In this document: in pieces, positions 31,945-39,983 of the stretch
How positions within the stretch are numbered: the stretch's first letter is position 1
How the letters are laid out: each line of letters begins with the position of its first letter
Notes under the pieces: generated by a model
What the model was told of the DNA's origin: nothing
Seen by the model: the letters and a program-made list of their open reading frames with translations, nothing else
Database searches by the model: none
Assembly: GCF_014649395.1 (NCBI RefSeq)
Contig: NZ_BMSY01000011.1
Span: forward strand, 124,001 to 188,000
DNA from: Streptomyces aureoverticillatus
GTDB taxonomy: Bacteria > Actinomycetota > Actinomycetes > Streptomycetales > Streptomycetaceae
Direction: 5' to 3'
DNA: 64,000 nt
Position numbers and translations under genes: made by a program

Positions 31945-33320
31945 CACAGTTCTCCGAAGGTCAGCCGGGTCACCCATTTGGTGTTCAGTACGCCGGGTGC
32001 GGCGGGGACGATGACGCGCGCCGGGTAGCCGTGGTCCGGCGTCAGGTCGGCGCCGTTGACGCGCAGGGCGAGCAGCGAGCGGGCGTCGCGCACCTGGTTG
32101 TCGCGCAGGGCCGCCTTGCGGAAGGCGCCGCGCAGTTGGAGGGATTCCACGAGGACGCCGGGCGGTTCGGCGCCGGGCCCGTCGTATCCGGCGAGCGCGG
32201 CGAGGTCCCGCAGCCGTACGCCGCTCCACGCCTGGTCGGACGTCGACCAGCCCTCGACGCAGGCGATGGGCAGGTCGGCGGAGTGCTGGGTGAGGTCGAG
32301 CAGGTCGGCGCGGGTGAGGCGCAGGGTGCGGCCGGGGCCCTCGACGACGAGGCGCCAGGCCTCACCGGTGCGGTCCGGGCCGACGCCCACGGACCGGGCG
32401 GTCTTGTTGACCTGGAAGGCGCCGGGCCCCTCGCCCGGCTCGTCGCCGCCGTGCGGGGCGAACAGGGCGGTGGCGCGCGGCCAGCCGTCGAAGTTCTGCC
32501 CGGCGGTGGTGCCGAAGAGCAGCAGGGAGCCGCCGCCGACCAGGCCGAGCGCGCCGCGCCGGGACACGGTGGGCTCGGCGGGCCGGGGCGTGACGAGCCC
32601 GGAGCCCTCGTCGGGTTCGGGCTCGACAAGCACGCGCTGCTCGGCGGGCAACCACTTCTCGCCGGGCGCCCGCTTGTCGTGGGTGCGCAATTGTTCCCGC
32701 AGCCCCCGCTCGCGCAGCACCCGCACCGTCGTCGGCAGCTTCAGCGCCGCGTGCGCGACGAAGGCCCCGAAGAACACCCACGCGCCATAGAAGTGCAGCG
32801 GATAGAAGGAGCCGGGGAACACGTACTCCAGCTGGACGTTGAGGACGCCCGTCGCGAACTCGAAGAGCGCGCCGCCCACGAGCAGCAGCAGGGAGAGCCG
32901 CTCCAGGGCGTGCGCGACGGATCGCACCGGCGGCAGCGCGAACAGCTTCGGCAGCACCGACCACAGCTTGGCGAGCAGCACCGGGATCAACGTGATCCCG
33001 ACGGTGACGTGCAGGCCCTGGTTGAGCCGGTACAGCCAGTGCGGATCGGTGGGCCAGTCGAAGAGGTAGAAGCCGAGCAGGCCCTTGTCGGGCGTCTTGT
33101 CGTTGACGGCCGCGAGATCCGGGTTGTACGCGGCGTACGACAGCAGTCCGGTGACGAACAGCAGGGTCATCCCGAACAGCAGCACCGTGCCGAGCACGGC
33201 GGTGAACCAGGGCCCGCGCACCGGGCTGCGCCAGAAGCCCGGGGACGACGGCGACACCGGCGACGACGGCGTGCGGGCCTTGAGCCTGCGCAGGAAGGAA
33301 GGGGTGGGTGGGTGGCCCAT
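31944..33320 (-). CDS. cytochrome-b-like membrane domain fused to SUOX-type molybdopterin oxidoreductase
   Basis: The 458-residue protein starts with about four helices (AVLGTVLLFGMTLLFVTGLL; LNQGLHVTVGITLIPVLLAK; LSLLLLVGGALFEFATGVL; FYGAWVFFGAFVAHAALKL) containing His residues placed as in b-type heme domains. A linker and a twin-Arg segment (SRRGALGLVGGGSLLLFG) precede a sulfite-oxidase-fold Mo domain with the cofactor-ligating Cys in IACVEGWS and TPDHGYPARVIVP. The layout suggests electrons pass between the membrane and an extracytoplasmic Mo centre, as for MsrPQ-type systems but in one chain. Start MGHPPTPSF is chosen; an upstream in-frame ATG would add 28 residues. Confidence 0.87.
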   Translation of the reverse strand: MGHPPTPSFLRRLKARTPSSPVSPSSPGFWRSPVRGPWFTAVLGTVLLFGMTLLFVTGLLSYAAYNPDLAAVNDKTPDKGLLGFYLFDWPTDPHWLYRLNQGLHVTVGITLIPVLLAKLWSVLPKLFALPPVRSVAHALERLSLLLLVGGALFEFATGVLNVQLEYVFPGSFYPLHFYGAWVFFGAFVAHAALKLPTTVRVLRERGLREQLRTHDKRAPGEKWLPAEQRVLVEPEPDEGSGLVTPRPAEPTVSRRGALGLVGGGSLLLFGTTAGQNFDGWPRATALFAPHGGDEPGEGPGAFQVNKTARSVGVGPDRTGEAWRLVVEGPGRTLRLTRADLLDLTQHSADLPIACVEGWSTSDQAWSGVRLRDLAALAGYDGPGAEPPGVLVESLQLRGAFRKAALRDNQVRDARSLLALRVNGADLTPDHGYPARVIVPAAPGVLNTKWVTRLTFGEL

Positions 33321-33515
33321 GGATGCGTCCTCGACGGTCCGCGCGACGTGGGTCCGTCGCCTTGCCCCGACCGTAAGCCGCGCGACCTGCGGTTCGGCGG
33401 CCACGACTCATGACGAAACGCTGACGGTCACCGGGTGCCCGGCCAGATCTGACGGTTCGGTGACGCGGGGCCGCGCAGCCGCTGCCGGACCCCTCCGGCG
33501 GCCTACCGTGCCAGC

Positions 33516-34925
33516 GTGAACCGCCAAGAACCACGCGCCCCCGGCAGAGAGGCGCGCACCCCGGACCCGAACCCACGCACGCCGGGCCCGCGCCGGGACC
33601 TCGTCGCCGCCGGGCTCGCCGTCCTCCTCGTCACCGCGGCCGTCGTCGTCGGCCGGGTCCTGGAGAACCGCGACGGCAGTCTGCACGTCAACTGGCCGCC
33701 CCTGTACGCCAAGTGGGATCCGCACATCGGTCCGGGCACCCCGGCCGCGCTCGCCGTCGCCGTCGCCGTCGTGGTGTACGGGCCGGTGCTCGCCGCCCGC
33801 CTGCCCTGGCGGGCACTCCTTGTGTCGGCGTGGGCGGCGTCCACGGCCTGGATCTGGTCGCTCGCGCTCGTCGACGGCTGGCACCGGGGCGTCGCCGAGC
33901 GCCTCACCACGAAGTACGAGTACCTGCGGGTCATCGACCGCTTCGACGACATCCCGGCGACGCTGCGCGACTTCACCCAGCACATCGTGCAGGTGCCCGG
34001 CGAGTACCACTGGCCCGCGCACACCGCGGGCCATCCGCCCGCCGCGCCGCTGACCTTCGTCCTCCTGGACCGCATCGGCCTGGGCGGCGGCGGGTGGGCG
34101 GGCGCGTTCGTCATCACGGCGGGCAGCACGGCGGTGGCGGCGGTGCTGATGACGCTGCGGGCCCTCGGCGACGAGGCGGTGGCGCGCCGTGCGGCGCCGT
34201 TCCTGGTCCTCGCGCCGGCCGCGGTGTGGACGGGGGCGTCGGCGGACGGCTACTTCGCCGCCGTCGCGGCCTGGATGATCGCGTCGCTCTCGCTGGCCGC
34301 GACGCGCGCGGTCCGCTCCCCCGCCCTGGCCGCGGCCGGTGCCGGGCTGCTGTTCGGCCTGACCTGCTATCTGTCGTACGGCCTGACGCTCTTCGCGGTG
34401 ATCGTCGCCGGGGTGCTGCTGATCGCCCGGACGGTGCGCCCGCTGCCGTACTTCGTGGCGGGCGCGGTGGTGGTGCCGCTGGTGTTCACGGCGCTCGGCT
34501 TCAACTGGTGGGAGGCGTACCACCTGTTGGTGGAGCGCTACTACCAGGGGGCGGCCGGGGTGCGCCCGTACTGGTACTGGGTCTGGGCCAATCCGGCCTG
34601 CACCGTCTTCGTCGTCGGGCTCGCGACGGTGGCGGGTCTGCGGCGGACGCTCGCGGCGTCACCGGGCGCGGTACGCCGCTGGCGTGCCCGGGAGACCACG
34701 GCGGCGGACCGGCTGGTGGGCGTGGTGCTCATCGCCCTGCTCGCGGTCGTCGCCGCCGATCTGTCCGGCATGAGCAAGGCGGAGACGGAACGCATCTGGC
34801 TGCCGTTCGCCCTCTTCCTGCTCCCCGCCGCCGCGCTGCTGCCGCGCCCGGCCGCGCGGGCGTGGCTGACGGCTCAGGCGGTGCTCGCCCTGGCCGTCAA
34901 CCACGTGCTGTTCACGGGCTGGTGA
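33516..34925 (+). CDS. GT-C-like polytopic membrane protein
   Basis: The 469-residue protein has about ten helices and a large extracytoplasmic loop after helix 3 containing RFDDIPATLRDFTQHIVQVP and HWPAHTAGHPPAAPL. That acidic/aromatic first loop, followed by paired helices, is typical of GT-C-type glycosyltransferases that use polyprenyl-phosphate sugars. A second loop has FNWWEAYHLLVERYYQGAAG. It is divergent from the Mo-oxidoreductase gene (195 bp) and lies in the same locus as GT2 and DUF2064, so a role in moving lipid-linked sugars is plausible. The enzyme activity is inferred, not shown. Confidence 0.72.
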   Translation: MNRQEPRAPGREARTPDPNPRTPGPRRDLVAAGLAVLLVTAAVVVGRVLENRDGSLHVNWPPLYAKWDPHIGPGTPAALAVAVAVVVYGPVLAARLPWRALLVSAWAASTAWIWSLALVDGWHRGVAERLTTKYEYLRVIDRFDDIPATLRDFTQHIVQVPGEYHWPAHTAGHPPAAPLTFVLLDRIGLGGGGWAGAFVITAGSTAVAAVLMTLRALGDEAVARRAAPFLVLAPAAVWTGASADGYFAAVAAWMIASLSLAATRAVRSPALAAAGAGLLFGLTCYLSYGLTLFAVIVAGVLLIARTVRPLPYFVAGAVVVPLVFTALGFNWWEAYHLLVERYYQGAAGVRPYWYWVWANPACTVFVVGLATVAGLRRTLAASPGAVRRWRARETTAADRLVGVVLIALLAVVAADLSGMSKAETERIWLPFALFLLPAAALLPRPAARAWLTAQAVLALAVNHVLFTGW

Positions 34926-34961
34926 GTGCGGTGCGAGGCGCGATGCGGGGGCCGGTGCGGG

Positions 34962-35999
34962 TCACACCTTGTCGGTGATCCGCTCCAGCGGTACGTACTT
35001 GAAGTTCTGGTTGCCGCTGCCGCCGGGCGCCCCGTTGGAGCCGTCCTGGCAGATGAACACGCCCTTGGGGAAGGCGGGGCCGAGAGGCGTGGCGGTGGCG
35101 TCGATGCCGTCGGTGTCCTCGCAGTCGTCGGCGGCGGTGCCGGAGACGACGCCGAAGCGGCCGAGGTAGGCGCCGCCGCGGCGGTCGTACACGGTGAAGT
35201 CGTCGCTGCCCTGCGAGGAGACGAAGATCCGGTCCCCGGCGGCGGTGATGCCCTCGGTGTCGGCGGTGATGTGGCCGCCGGAACCGGCCGAGTCGAACTT
35301 GGTGCGGGTGGTGCCGGCGTCGGGCTCGGCGCCGTAGACCCACACGCCGACGTCCTCCTCGCCGAGGTACAGCTTGCCGGTGGTCTCGTCGGCGTAGCAG
35401 CCCTCGACGGCGGACCCCGCGTCGAAGAGCCGCACGGAGGTCGCGGTCACCGCGTCGCCGCTGACGGCCAGCTCCCACTGCTCGACGCGGCCCGAGGTGG
35501 AGTTCGGGTAGGCGTAGAGCTTGCCGGACCGCGGCGAGGTGTAGAGGCAGAGGCCGTGCGCGGTGACGTCGGTCGGCACGTCCTTGAGGTGCTTGAGCTG
35601 CCGCGTGGCCGGATCGATCCGGTACACGTGCAGGGCGCCGTCGCCGCCCGCCGCCTCGTCGTCCGCGGACACGACCACGTTGCCGCGTACGTCGACGTTG
35701 TTGCCGTAGTCCCCGCTGATCCGCTGGATCCGGGCGCCCTTGAGGTCGTACACCTCGAGCGCGCCCTTCTTGTCCGTGCCCACCACGACGGACCGGGCCG
35801 GGTCGCTCGGGTGCACCCAGATCGCCGGGTCGTCGGCGGCGTCGCCGCTGTGCGGGACGGGCGTCGTCTCCACGGTCGCGGTGACGTCGAAGTCCGCGGC
35901 AGCCTGCGCGGGTATCGCGGCCTGGAGCACGAGCCCGGCGGCGCCGGCCAGGGCGCTCGCGGAGAGAAGCGAGGTACGGAGCTTGCGGGTGACGGGCAC
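34962..35999 (-). CDS. secreted beta-propeller phytase
   Basis: The 345-residue protein has a signal peptide (TRKLRTSLLSASALAGAAG ... AQAA) and the 3-phytase propeller: DDPAIWVHPSDPARSVVVGT, YGNNVDVRG, AVEGCYADETTGKLYLGEED and ADTEGITAAGDRIFVSSQG, with many Asp/Glu residues for Ca2+ binding. Beta-propeller phytases release phosphate from phytate outside the cell. GTG at 35999 is chosen because AGAGGA lies upstream and the signal peptide follows at once. A PHO-box-like repeat lies about 110 bp upstream, and ornithine-lipid genes lie behind that on the same strand. Confidence 0.9.
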   Translation of the reverse strand: MPVTRKLRTSLLSASALAGAAGLVLQAAIPAQAAADFDVTATVETTPVPHSGDAADDPAIWVHPSDPARSVVVGTDKKGALEVYDLKGARIQRISGDYGNNVDVRGNVVVSADDEAAGGDGALHVYRIDPATRQLKHLKDVPTDVTAHGLCLYTSPRSGKLYAYPNSTSGRVEQWELAVSGDAVTATSVRLFDAGSAVEGCYADETTGKLYLGEEDVGVWVYGAEPDAGTTRTKFDSAGSGGHITADTEGITAAGDRIFVSSQGSDDFTVYDRRGGAYLGRFGVVSGTAADDCEDTDGIDATATPLGPAFPKGVFICQDGSNGAPGGSGNQNFKYVPLERITDKV

Positions 36000-36108
36000 C
36001 GGTGTGTCCTCTTCGTCGGGGATGGTCGGGTCGAATGCGTCGGCGGGCGGGCGAATTCGCCGGAGTGGTCGGGCCGAAGCGGAACGAGCGTGCCAGCGGT
36101 GCGCGAGC

Positions 36109-36130
36109 GGACCGTGAACACGAGTTGAAC
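36109..36130 (-). promoter_or_regulatory. PHO-box-like tandem 11-mers upstream of phytase
   Basis: On the minus strand GTTCAACTCGT (36130-36120) is followed directly by GTTCACGGTCC (36119-36109): two 11-nt units each beginning GTTCA. PhoP in Streptomyces binds tandem 11-nt units beginning GTTCACC or GGTCA. The site lies 110 bp before the phytase start. Confidence 0.5.
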
Positions 36131-36190
36131 GTGTGCAGTCACACACCGTGGTGACGGAGCGGCCCAGTACGGCGCCCCACACCCGCCCCC

Positions 36191-36982
36191 TCACCCGTGC
36201 ACCGTCGACTCCCCCGTGCACACCGCCGCCCACGCCCCCGCCGCCAGCGCCTTCCGGTCGTTCCCGTACAGCGGCGCGTGCGCCGTGACGCGCACCGTCA
36301 GCCCCCGGGCGACGGCCACCCGCCGCAGCGAGCCCCCGAACCCCTCGTCCCCGAGGAACGCCGCCGACGTACTCACCGCCCCGCCCTGCCGGTACCCCAC
36401 CGTCACCGGCCGCACGGCCACTCCGGCGTCCACCGCCGCCTGGAACGCGGCCCGCCGGAACCGTCCGGCGGAGACCGAGCACCACGTCGTGGCCTGCGGG
36501 AAGACGAGCACCGACCGGCCGGACGCCAGCGCCTTGGCCAACTCTGCGACCATCAGCGGGAGTTCGCGCCGACCACCCTCGCGGTCGATGAACTGGGTGC
36601 CCAGGCGGCGGGCGAGCGTGCCGACGACGGGCCACCGGCCCACCTCCTTCTTGGCGACGAAGGACACCGGCTCGACGGCCAGCAGCGCGACGACGTCCAG
36701 CCACGAGATGTGGTTGGCGACGATGAGCGTCCCGGCGTCGGAACCCGGCACGCTCAGCGGCTCGCGGCCCGCCTCGAGTACGACGCCGAGCGCCCGCAGC
36801 ACGCGCCGCGCCTGGATGCGCGGCGCGCCGTCCCCGGCGAGGCGTTCGCCCAGGAGCAGGCTCCGGGTCAGCTCGCGGGCCAGGGCCGCGTACCGGCCCG
36901 CGGCGACGGCGGGGCCCACCCGGGGCACCGGCCGCACCGCGCAGGACCGTGGACAGCCCGCGTCCACGGCCCAGGGGTTCAC
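36191..36982 (-). CDS. olsA: PlsC-type acyltransferase, probable lyso-ornithine-lipid O-acyltransferase
   Basis: The 263-residue protein has the glycerolipid acyltransferase motif NHISWLD (HX4D), then FVAKKEVGRWPVVG, GTQFIDREGG and the third block VFPQATTWC, where most relatives have FPEG. Immediately upstream and overlapping by 4 bp (GTGA) is an OlsB-like N-acyltransferase, the usual olsB-olsA order. It would acylate lyso-ornithine lipid at the inner membrane to give ornithine lipid. GGAGGAG precedes the GTG. The general PlsC class is certain; the ornithine-lipid role rests on its partner. Confidence 0.82.
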   Translation of the reverse strand: MNPWAVDAGCPRSCAVRPVPRVGPAVAAGRYAALARELTRSLLLGERLAGDGAPRIQARRVLRALGVVLEAGREPLSVPGSDAGTLIVANHISWLDVVALLAVEPVSFVAKKEVGRWPVVGTLARRLGTQFIDREGGRRELPLMVAELAKALASGRSVLVFPQATTWCSVSAGRFRRAAFQAAVDAGVAVRPVTVGYRQGGAVSTSAAFLGDEGFGGSLRRVAVARGLTVRVTAHAPLYGNDRKALAAGAWAAVCTGESTVHG

Positions 36983-37872
36983 GCGCTCCTCCCGGGCACG
37001 GCGGCCCCGCGCCTGGCATCCCCGCGCGCAGTGTCCCCTCGCGCAGCATCCCCTCGCTCCGCGTTCCCGAGGAAGAACCGGCGGTGCCGGTCGCTCAGCC
37101 GCTCGGTGTCGAGCAGCACGAAGAAGTCGGCGGAGTCGAACTCCGGGTCGTGCGCGGGCGCCCCGCACATCCAGGCACCGAGGCGCAGATAGCCGCGCAG
37201 GAGGGGCGGCAGGTCGGCGTAGGAGGGCCGGTGTCCCGCGCGGTCGCCGGGCGTCCACGGGCGGTGCGGGTGCACGCGCAGCTCGGGCGGCGAGGCATGC
37301 TTGGCGTCGCCGAGCAGCCAGGCGCTGGCGGCCGCGGTGCCGCCGTCGCTCAGCGGCACGGAGGCGCAGCCGGCCAGGTAGCGGTGCCCGGAGAGCAGGA
37401 CGTAGCGGGCGAGCGCCGACCACATCAGGTTGATCACGGCGCCGGAGCGGTGGTCGGGGTGCACGCAGGAGCGCCCGGCCTCGATGGTGGCGGAGCGCAG
37501 CGGCCGCAGCGCGGTGAGGTCGAACTCGCCGTCGGAGTAGGCGAGATCGGTGCGGCCGGGCGGGATCAGCCGGTAGGTGCCGACGACGTCGCCGCTCGTG
37601 GTGTCGGTGATGATCAGGTGGTCCGCGAGCTCGTCGTACGCGTCGATGTCGTGCCCGGGCAGGGGCGTGGCGAGCGACGCGCCCATCTCCTCGCCGAAGA
37701 CCTGGAAGCGCAGGCGCTGGGCGGCCCGGATCTGCTCCTCGGAGTCGGCGATGGACGGCACGTAGAGGGGCGCGTCCGGGGCCCCCGGTGCGCCCGGTGC
37801 GCCGGGGGCGGGGGCGGCGGCCGGGGTGGTGGGAGCGGCTGCTGGGGCGGGAGTGACGGGTGTCGCGGGCAT
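36979..37872 (-). CDS. olsB: OlsB-like N-acyltransferase (GNAT fold)
   Basis: The 297-residue protein has a Pro/Ala-rich N-terminus (about 35 residues), then the OlsB/hemolysin-like GNAT core: EEQIRAAQRLRFQVFGEEMG, HDIDAYDELADHLIITD, VVGTYRLIPP, EAGRSCVHPDHRSGAVINLM and a C-terminal LLRGYLRLGAWMCGAPAHDP. OlsB moves a 3-hydroxyacyl group onto ornithine, the first step to ornithine lipids, phosphorus-free membrane lipids often made when phosphate is short. The tail has short Arg-Gly-Asp repeats. It overlaps olsA. Its upstream region has several GTTCA/GGTCA units. Confidence 0.82.
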   Translation of the reverse strand: MPATPVTPAPAAAPTTPAAAPAPGAPGAPGAPDAPLYVPSIADSEEQIRAAQRLRFQVFGEEMGASLATPLPGHDIDAYDELADHLIITDTTSGDVVGTYRLIPPGRTDLAYSDGEFDLTALRPLRSATIEAGRSCVHPDHRSGAVINLMWSALARYVLLSGHRYLAGCASVPLSDGGTAAASAWLLGDAKHASPPELRVHPHRPWTPGDRAGHRPSYADLPPLLRGYLRLGAWMCGAPAHDPEFDSADFFVLLDTERLSDRHRRFFLGNAERGDAARGDTARGDARRGAAVPGRSA

Positions 37873-38310
37873 GACATGTTCTCCGTTCGATGGGGACGGA
37901 CGGGGAGTCCGCTGGAACCGACGGGCAGGAGCGAGGGGGAGGGCGAGCCGGGAGCGGGGAGCCGGTGGGGAGGAGTGGTGCCGGGAACCGGCGGGGCGTC
38001 AGTGGTGCCGGGGAACCGGGAGCGGAAGCGCGGACGTACGGGGAGACTGCGGCCGACAGCGGGAAGGGCGCCTGTTCAGCACGGTGACCGCCCCGGCTGA
38101 ACTGCGCACAAGGTCCGCGAGACCGATCGTGCCGACCCTCGTGAGCATCAGGTGAACGGCGGTGACCGGAACGCGTCGCGCGCCCCCCGCCCGGCACGGG
38201 CGCCGCGGCCCCCTGCCGGGCCCGCCGGGTACGGTCGTCGCACACCGGCCGCCGCCCCGCCCGGCGCCGCCGCGGGAGGGCAGCCGCCGCCACGGGAGGG
38301 AGCGCACCGC
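37873..38310. other. 438-bp divergent intergenic region
   Basis: This lies between olsB (minus) and the VOC gene (plus). It holds repeats of GGTGCCGGGAACCGG near 37975-38010 and a cluster of PhoP-type half sites on the minus strand: GGTCACC at 38167, GTTCACC at 38157, GCTCACG at 38146 and GTTCAGC at 38102. A GGGAGGGAG ribosome-binding site precedes the VOC gene. I see no gene in it. Confidence 0.45.
38136..38167 (-). promoter_or_regulatory. candidate PhoP-type half-site cluster upstream of olsB
   Basis: GGTCACC, GTTCACC and GCTCACG begin at 38167, 38157 and 38146 on the minus strand, with spacings of 10 and 11 bases. This approximates a PHO box but lies about 265 bp before olsB, so the assignment is weak. 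Confidence 0.3.
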
Positions 38311-38733
38311 ATGATGGGCAGCAAGCAGCTCAAGATCGGCCTGCGGGTCAACGACCTCAAGGCCTCCGGCGACCTCTATCTGAAGCTCGGGTTCCGCGAG
38401 CTGCCGAACGACGAGCAGCCGAACCTGCGCTATCTCACCTTCGGCCACACCTGGCTGATCCTGTCCGCCCTGCACGCGCACGGGTACTACGACGAGGAGC
38501 GCGGCCAGGCGACGCGCCGGGGCCCGCTCGGCCTCGGCTTCACGCTGGCCGTGCCGACGCCCGACCTCGACGCGGCGTACGACCTGTGGCGGGCCGAGGG
38601 GCTGACCGTCGTCTCGGAGCCGGAGGACACGGACTGGGCGCGGGTCTTCGTGGGCCTGGACCCGGACGGCTACGAGGTGTCGTTCGAACAGTTCCACGAG
38701 GAGTACCGGGGCGGCCAGGGCGGGCAGGGCTGA
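38311..38733 (+). CDS. VOC superfamily (glyoxalase-like) protein
   Basis: The 140-residue protein has the paired beta-alpha-beta-beta-beta modules of the vicinal-oxygen-chelate fold: KIGLRVNDLKASGDLYLKLGF, LGFTLAVPTPDLDAAYDLW, and the C-terminal VFVGLDPDGYEVSFEQFHEE with the metal-ligand Glu. It could be a glyoxalase, dioxygenase or resistance-type binding protein; no choice can be made. GGGAGGGAG lies upstream of ATG 38311; the next codon is also ATG. It is 2 bp from the CoA-transferase gene, so the two are probably co-transcribed. Confidence 0.82.
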   Translation: MMGSKQLKIGLRVNDLKASGDLYLKLGFRELPNDEQPNLRYLTFGHTWLILSALHAHGYYDEERGQATRRGPLGLGFTLAVPTPDLDAAYDLWRAEGLTVVSEPEDTDWARVFVGLDPDGYEVSFEQFHEEYRGGQGGQG

Positions 38734-38735
38734 CC

Positions 38736-39950
38736 ATGCCGCACCCGCTGCCGCTGGCCGGCATCACCGTGGTCAGCCTGGAACAGGCCGTAGCCGCCCC
38801 CTTCGCCACCCGCCAGCTCGCGGACCTGGGCGCCCGAGTGATCAAGGTGGAGCGGCCGGACGGGGGCGACTTCGCCCGCCGCTACGACACCACCGTGCAC
38901 GGCGAGGCCAGCTATTTCGTCTGGTTGAACCGCTCCAAGGAGTCGCTCGCCCTGGACGTGAAGTCGCCGGAGGGCCAGGAGGTCCTGCGCGAACTCCTCG
39001 CCGGCGCGGACGTGTTCGTACAGAACCTCGCGCCGGGCGCGGCCGACCGGCTCGGCCTCGCGGCCCCGGACCTCCAGGCCCGCCATCCCTCCCTGATCAC
39101 CTGCACGGTCAGCGGTTACGGCACCTCGGGACCGTGGGCGGACCGCAAGGCGTACGACATGCTCGTGCAGTGCCAGACGGGCCTGCTCTCGCTGACCGGC
39201 ACGCCCGAGGAGTCGGTGCGCGTGGGGATCTCGGTCGCCGACATCGCGGCGGGGATGTACGCCTACAGCGGCATCCTGTCGGCGCTGTTCACCCGGGCGA
39301 CCACCGGCCGCGCGCCCGCCGTGGAGGTGTCCCTGTTCGACGCGCTCGCGGAGTGGATGAGCCAGCCCGCGTACTACACGCGGTACGGCGGCACGCAGCC
39401 GCCGCGCGTCGGCGCCCGGCACGCCACGGTCGCGCCGTACGGCGTGTTCACCGCGGCCGACGGCAAGGAGGTGCTGCTCTCCGTGCAGAACGAGCCGGAG
39501 TGGGCGGCGCTGTGCGAGATGTTCCTGGGGCGTCCGGAGCTGGTGGCCGACCCGCGCTTCGCCACCGGGTCGGCGCGGGTCGCGCACCGCGAGGAGCTGG
39601 ACGCGGTCATCGCGGCGCGGTTCGCGCGGCTCGACGGCGCGGAGGCGGTGGCGCTGCTCGACGCGGCGAACATCGCCAACGCGGGCGTCAACACCGTCAC
39701 GGACTTCCTCACGCACCCGGTGCTCACGGAACGCGGCCGCTGGCAGGACGTGGGCCTGCCTGGGGCGGCGCCCGACGTCCAGGCACTGCTGCCGCCCGCC
39801 CAACTGTCCGGCGTGGACCCGCGCATGGGCCCCGTTCCGGACGTGGGTGAGCACACGGAGAAGATCCTGGCGGAGCTCGGCCGGGAGGCGACGGACGTCG
39901 AGCGGCTGCGGTCGGAGGGCGTCATCTCCCCGCGGCGGCCCGGGCGTTAG
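38736..39950 (+). CDS. CaiB/BaiF (class III) CoA-transferase
   Basis: The 404-residue protein matches formyl-CoA-transferase-type enzymes: LAGITVVSLEQAVAAPFATR at the N-terminus, KVERPDGGDFAR, WLNRSKESLALDVKSPEG and the catalytic Asp of AYDMLVQCQTGL, with SLFDALAEWM further on. Full length is present. It moves CoA between acyl acids; the acid is unknown. Two bases separate it from the VOC gene, which may act on the same substrate. Confidence 0.92.
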   Translation: MPHPLPLAGITVVSLEQAVAAPFATRQLADLGARVIKVERPDGGDFARRYDTTVHGEASYFVWLNRSKESLALDVKSPEGQEVLRELLAGADVFVQNLAPGAADRLGLAAPDLQARHPSLITCTVSGYGTSGPWADRKAYDMLVQCQTGLLSLTGTPEESVRVGISVADIAAGMYAYSGILSALFTRATTGRAPAVEVSLFDALAEWMSQPAYYTRYGGTQPPRVGARHATVAPYGVFTAADGKEVLLSVQNEPEWAALCEMFLGRPELVADPRFATGSARVAHREELDAVIAARFARLDGAEAVALLDAANIANAGVNTVTDFLTHPVLTERGRWQDVGLPGAAPDVQALLPPAQLSGVDPRMGPVPDVGEHTEKILAELGREATDVERLRSEGVISPRRPGR

Positions 39951-39983
39951 CCCTCGGAAGCACCGGCCGACCCCGGGGGACGG

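Noticed and set aside
37826..38155. Small plus-strand frame (about 109 codons) in the olsB upstream region
   Set aside because: It overlaps the olsB 5' end, lacks a ribosome-binding site and codes for Gly/Arg-rich sequence with no family features.
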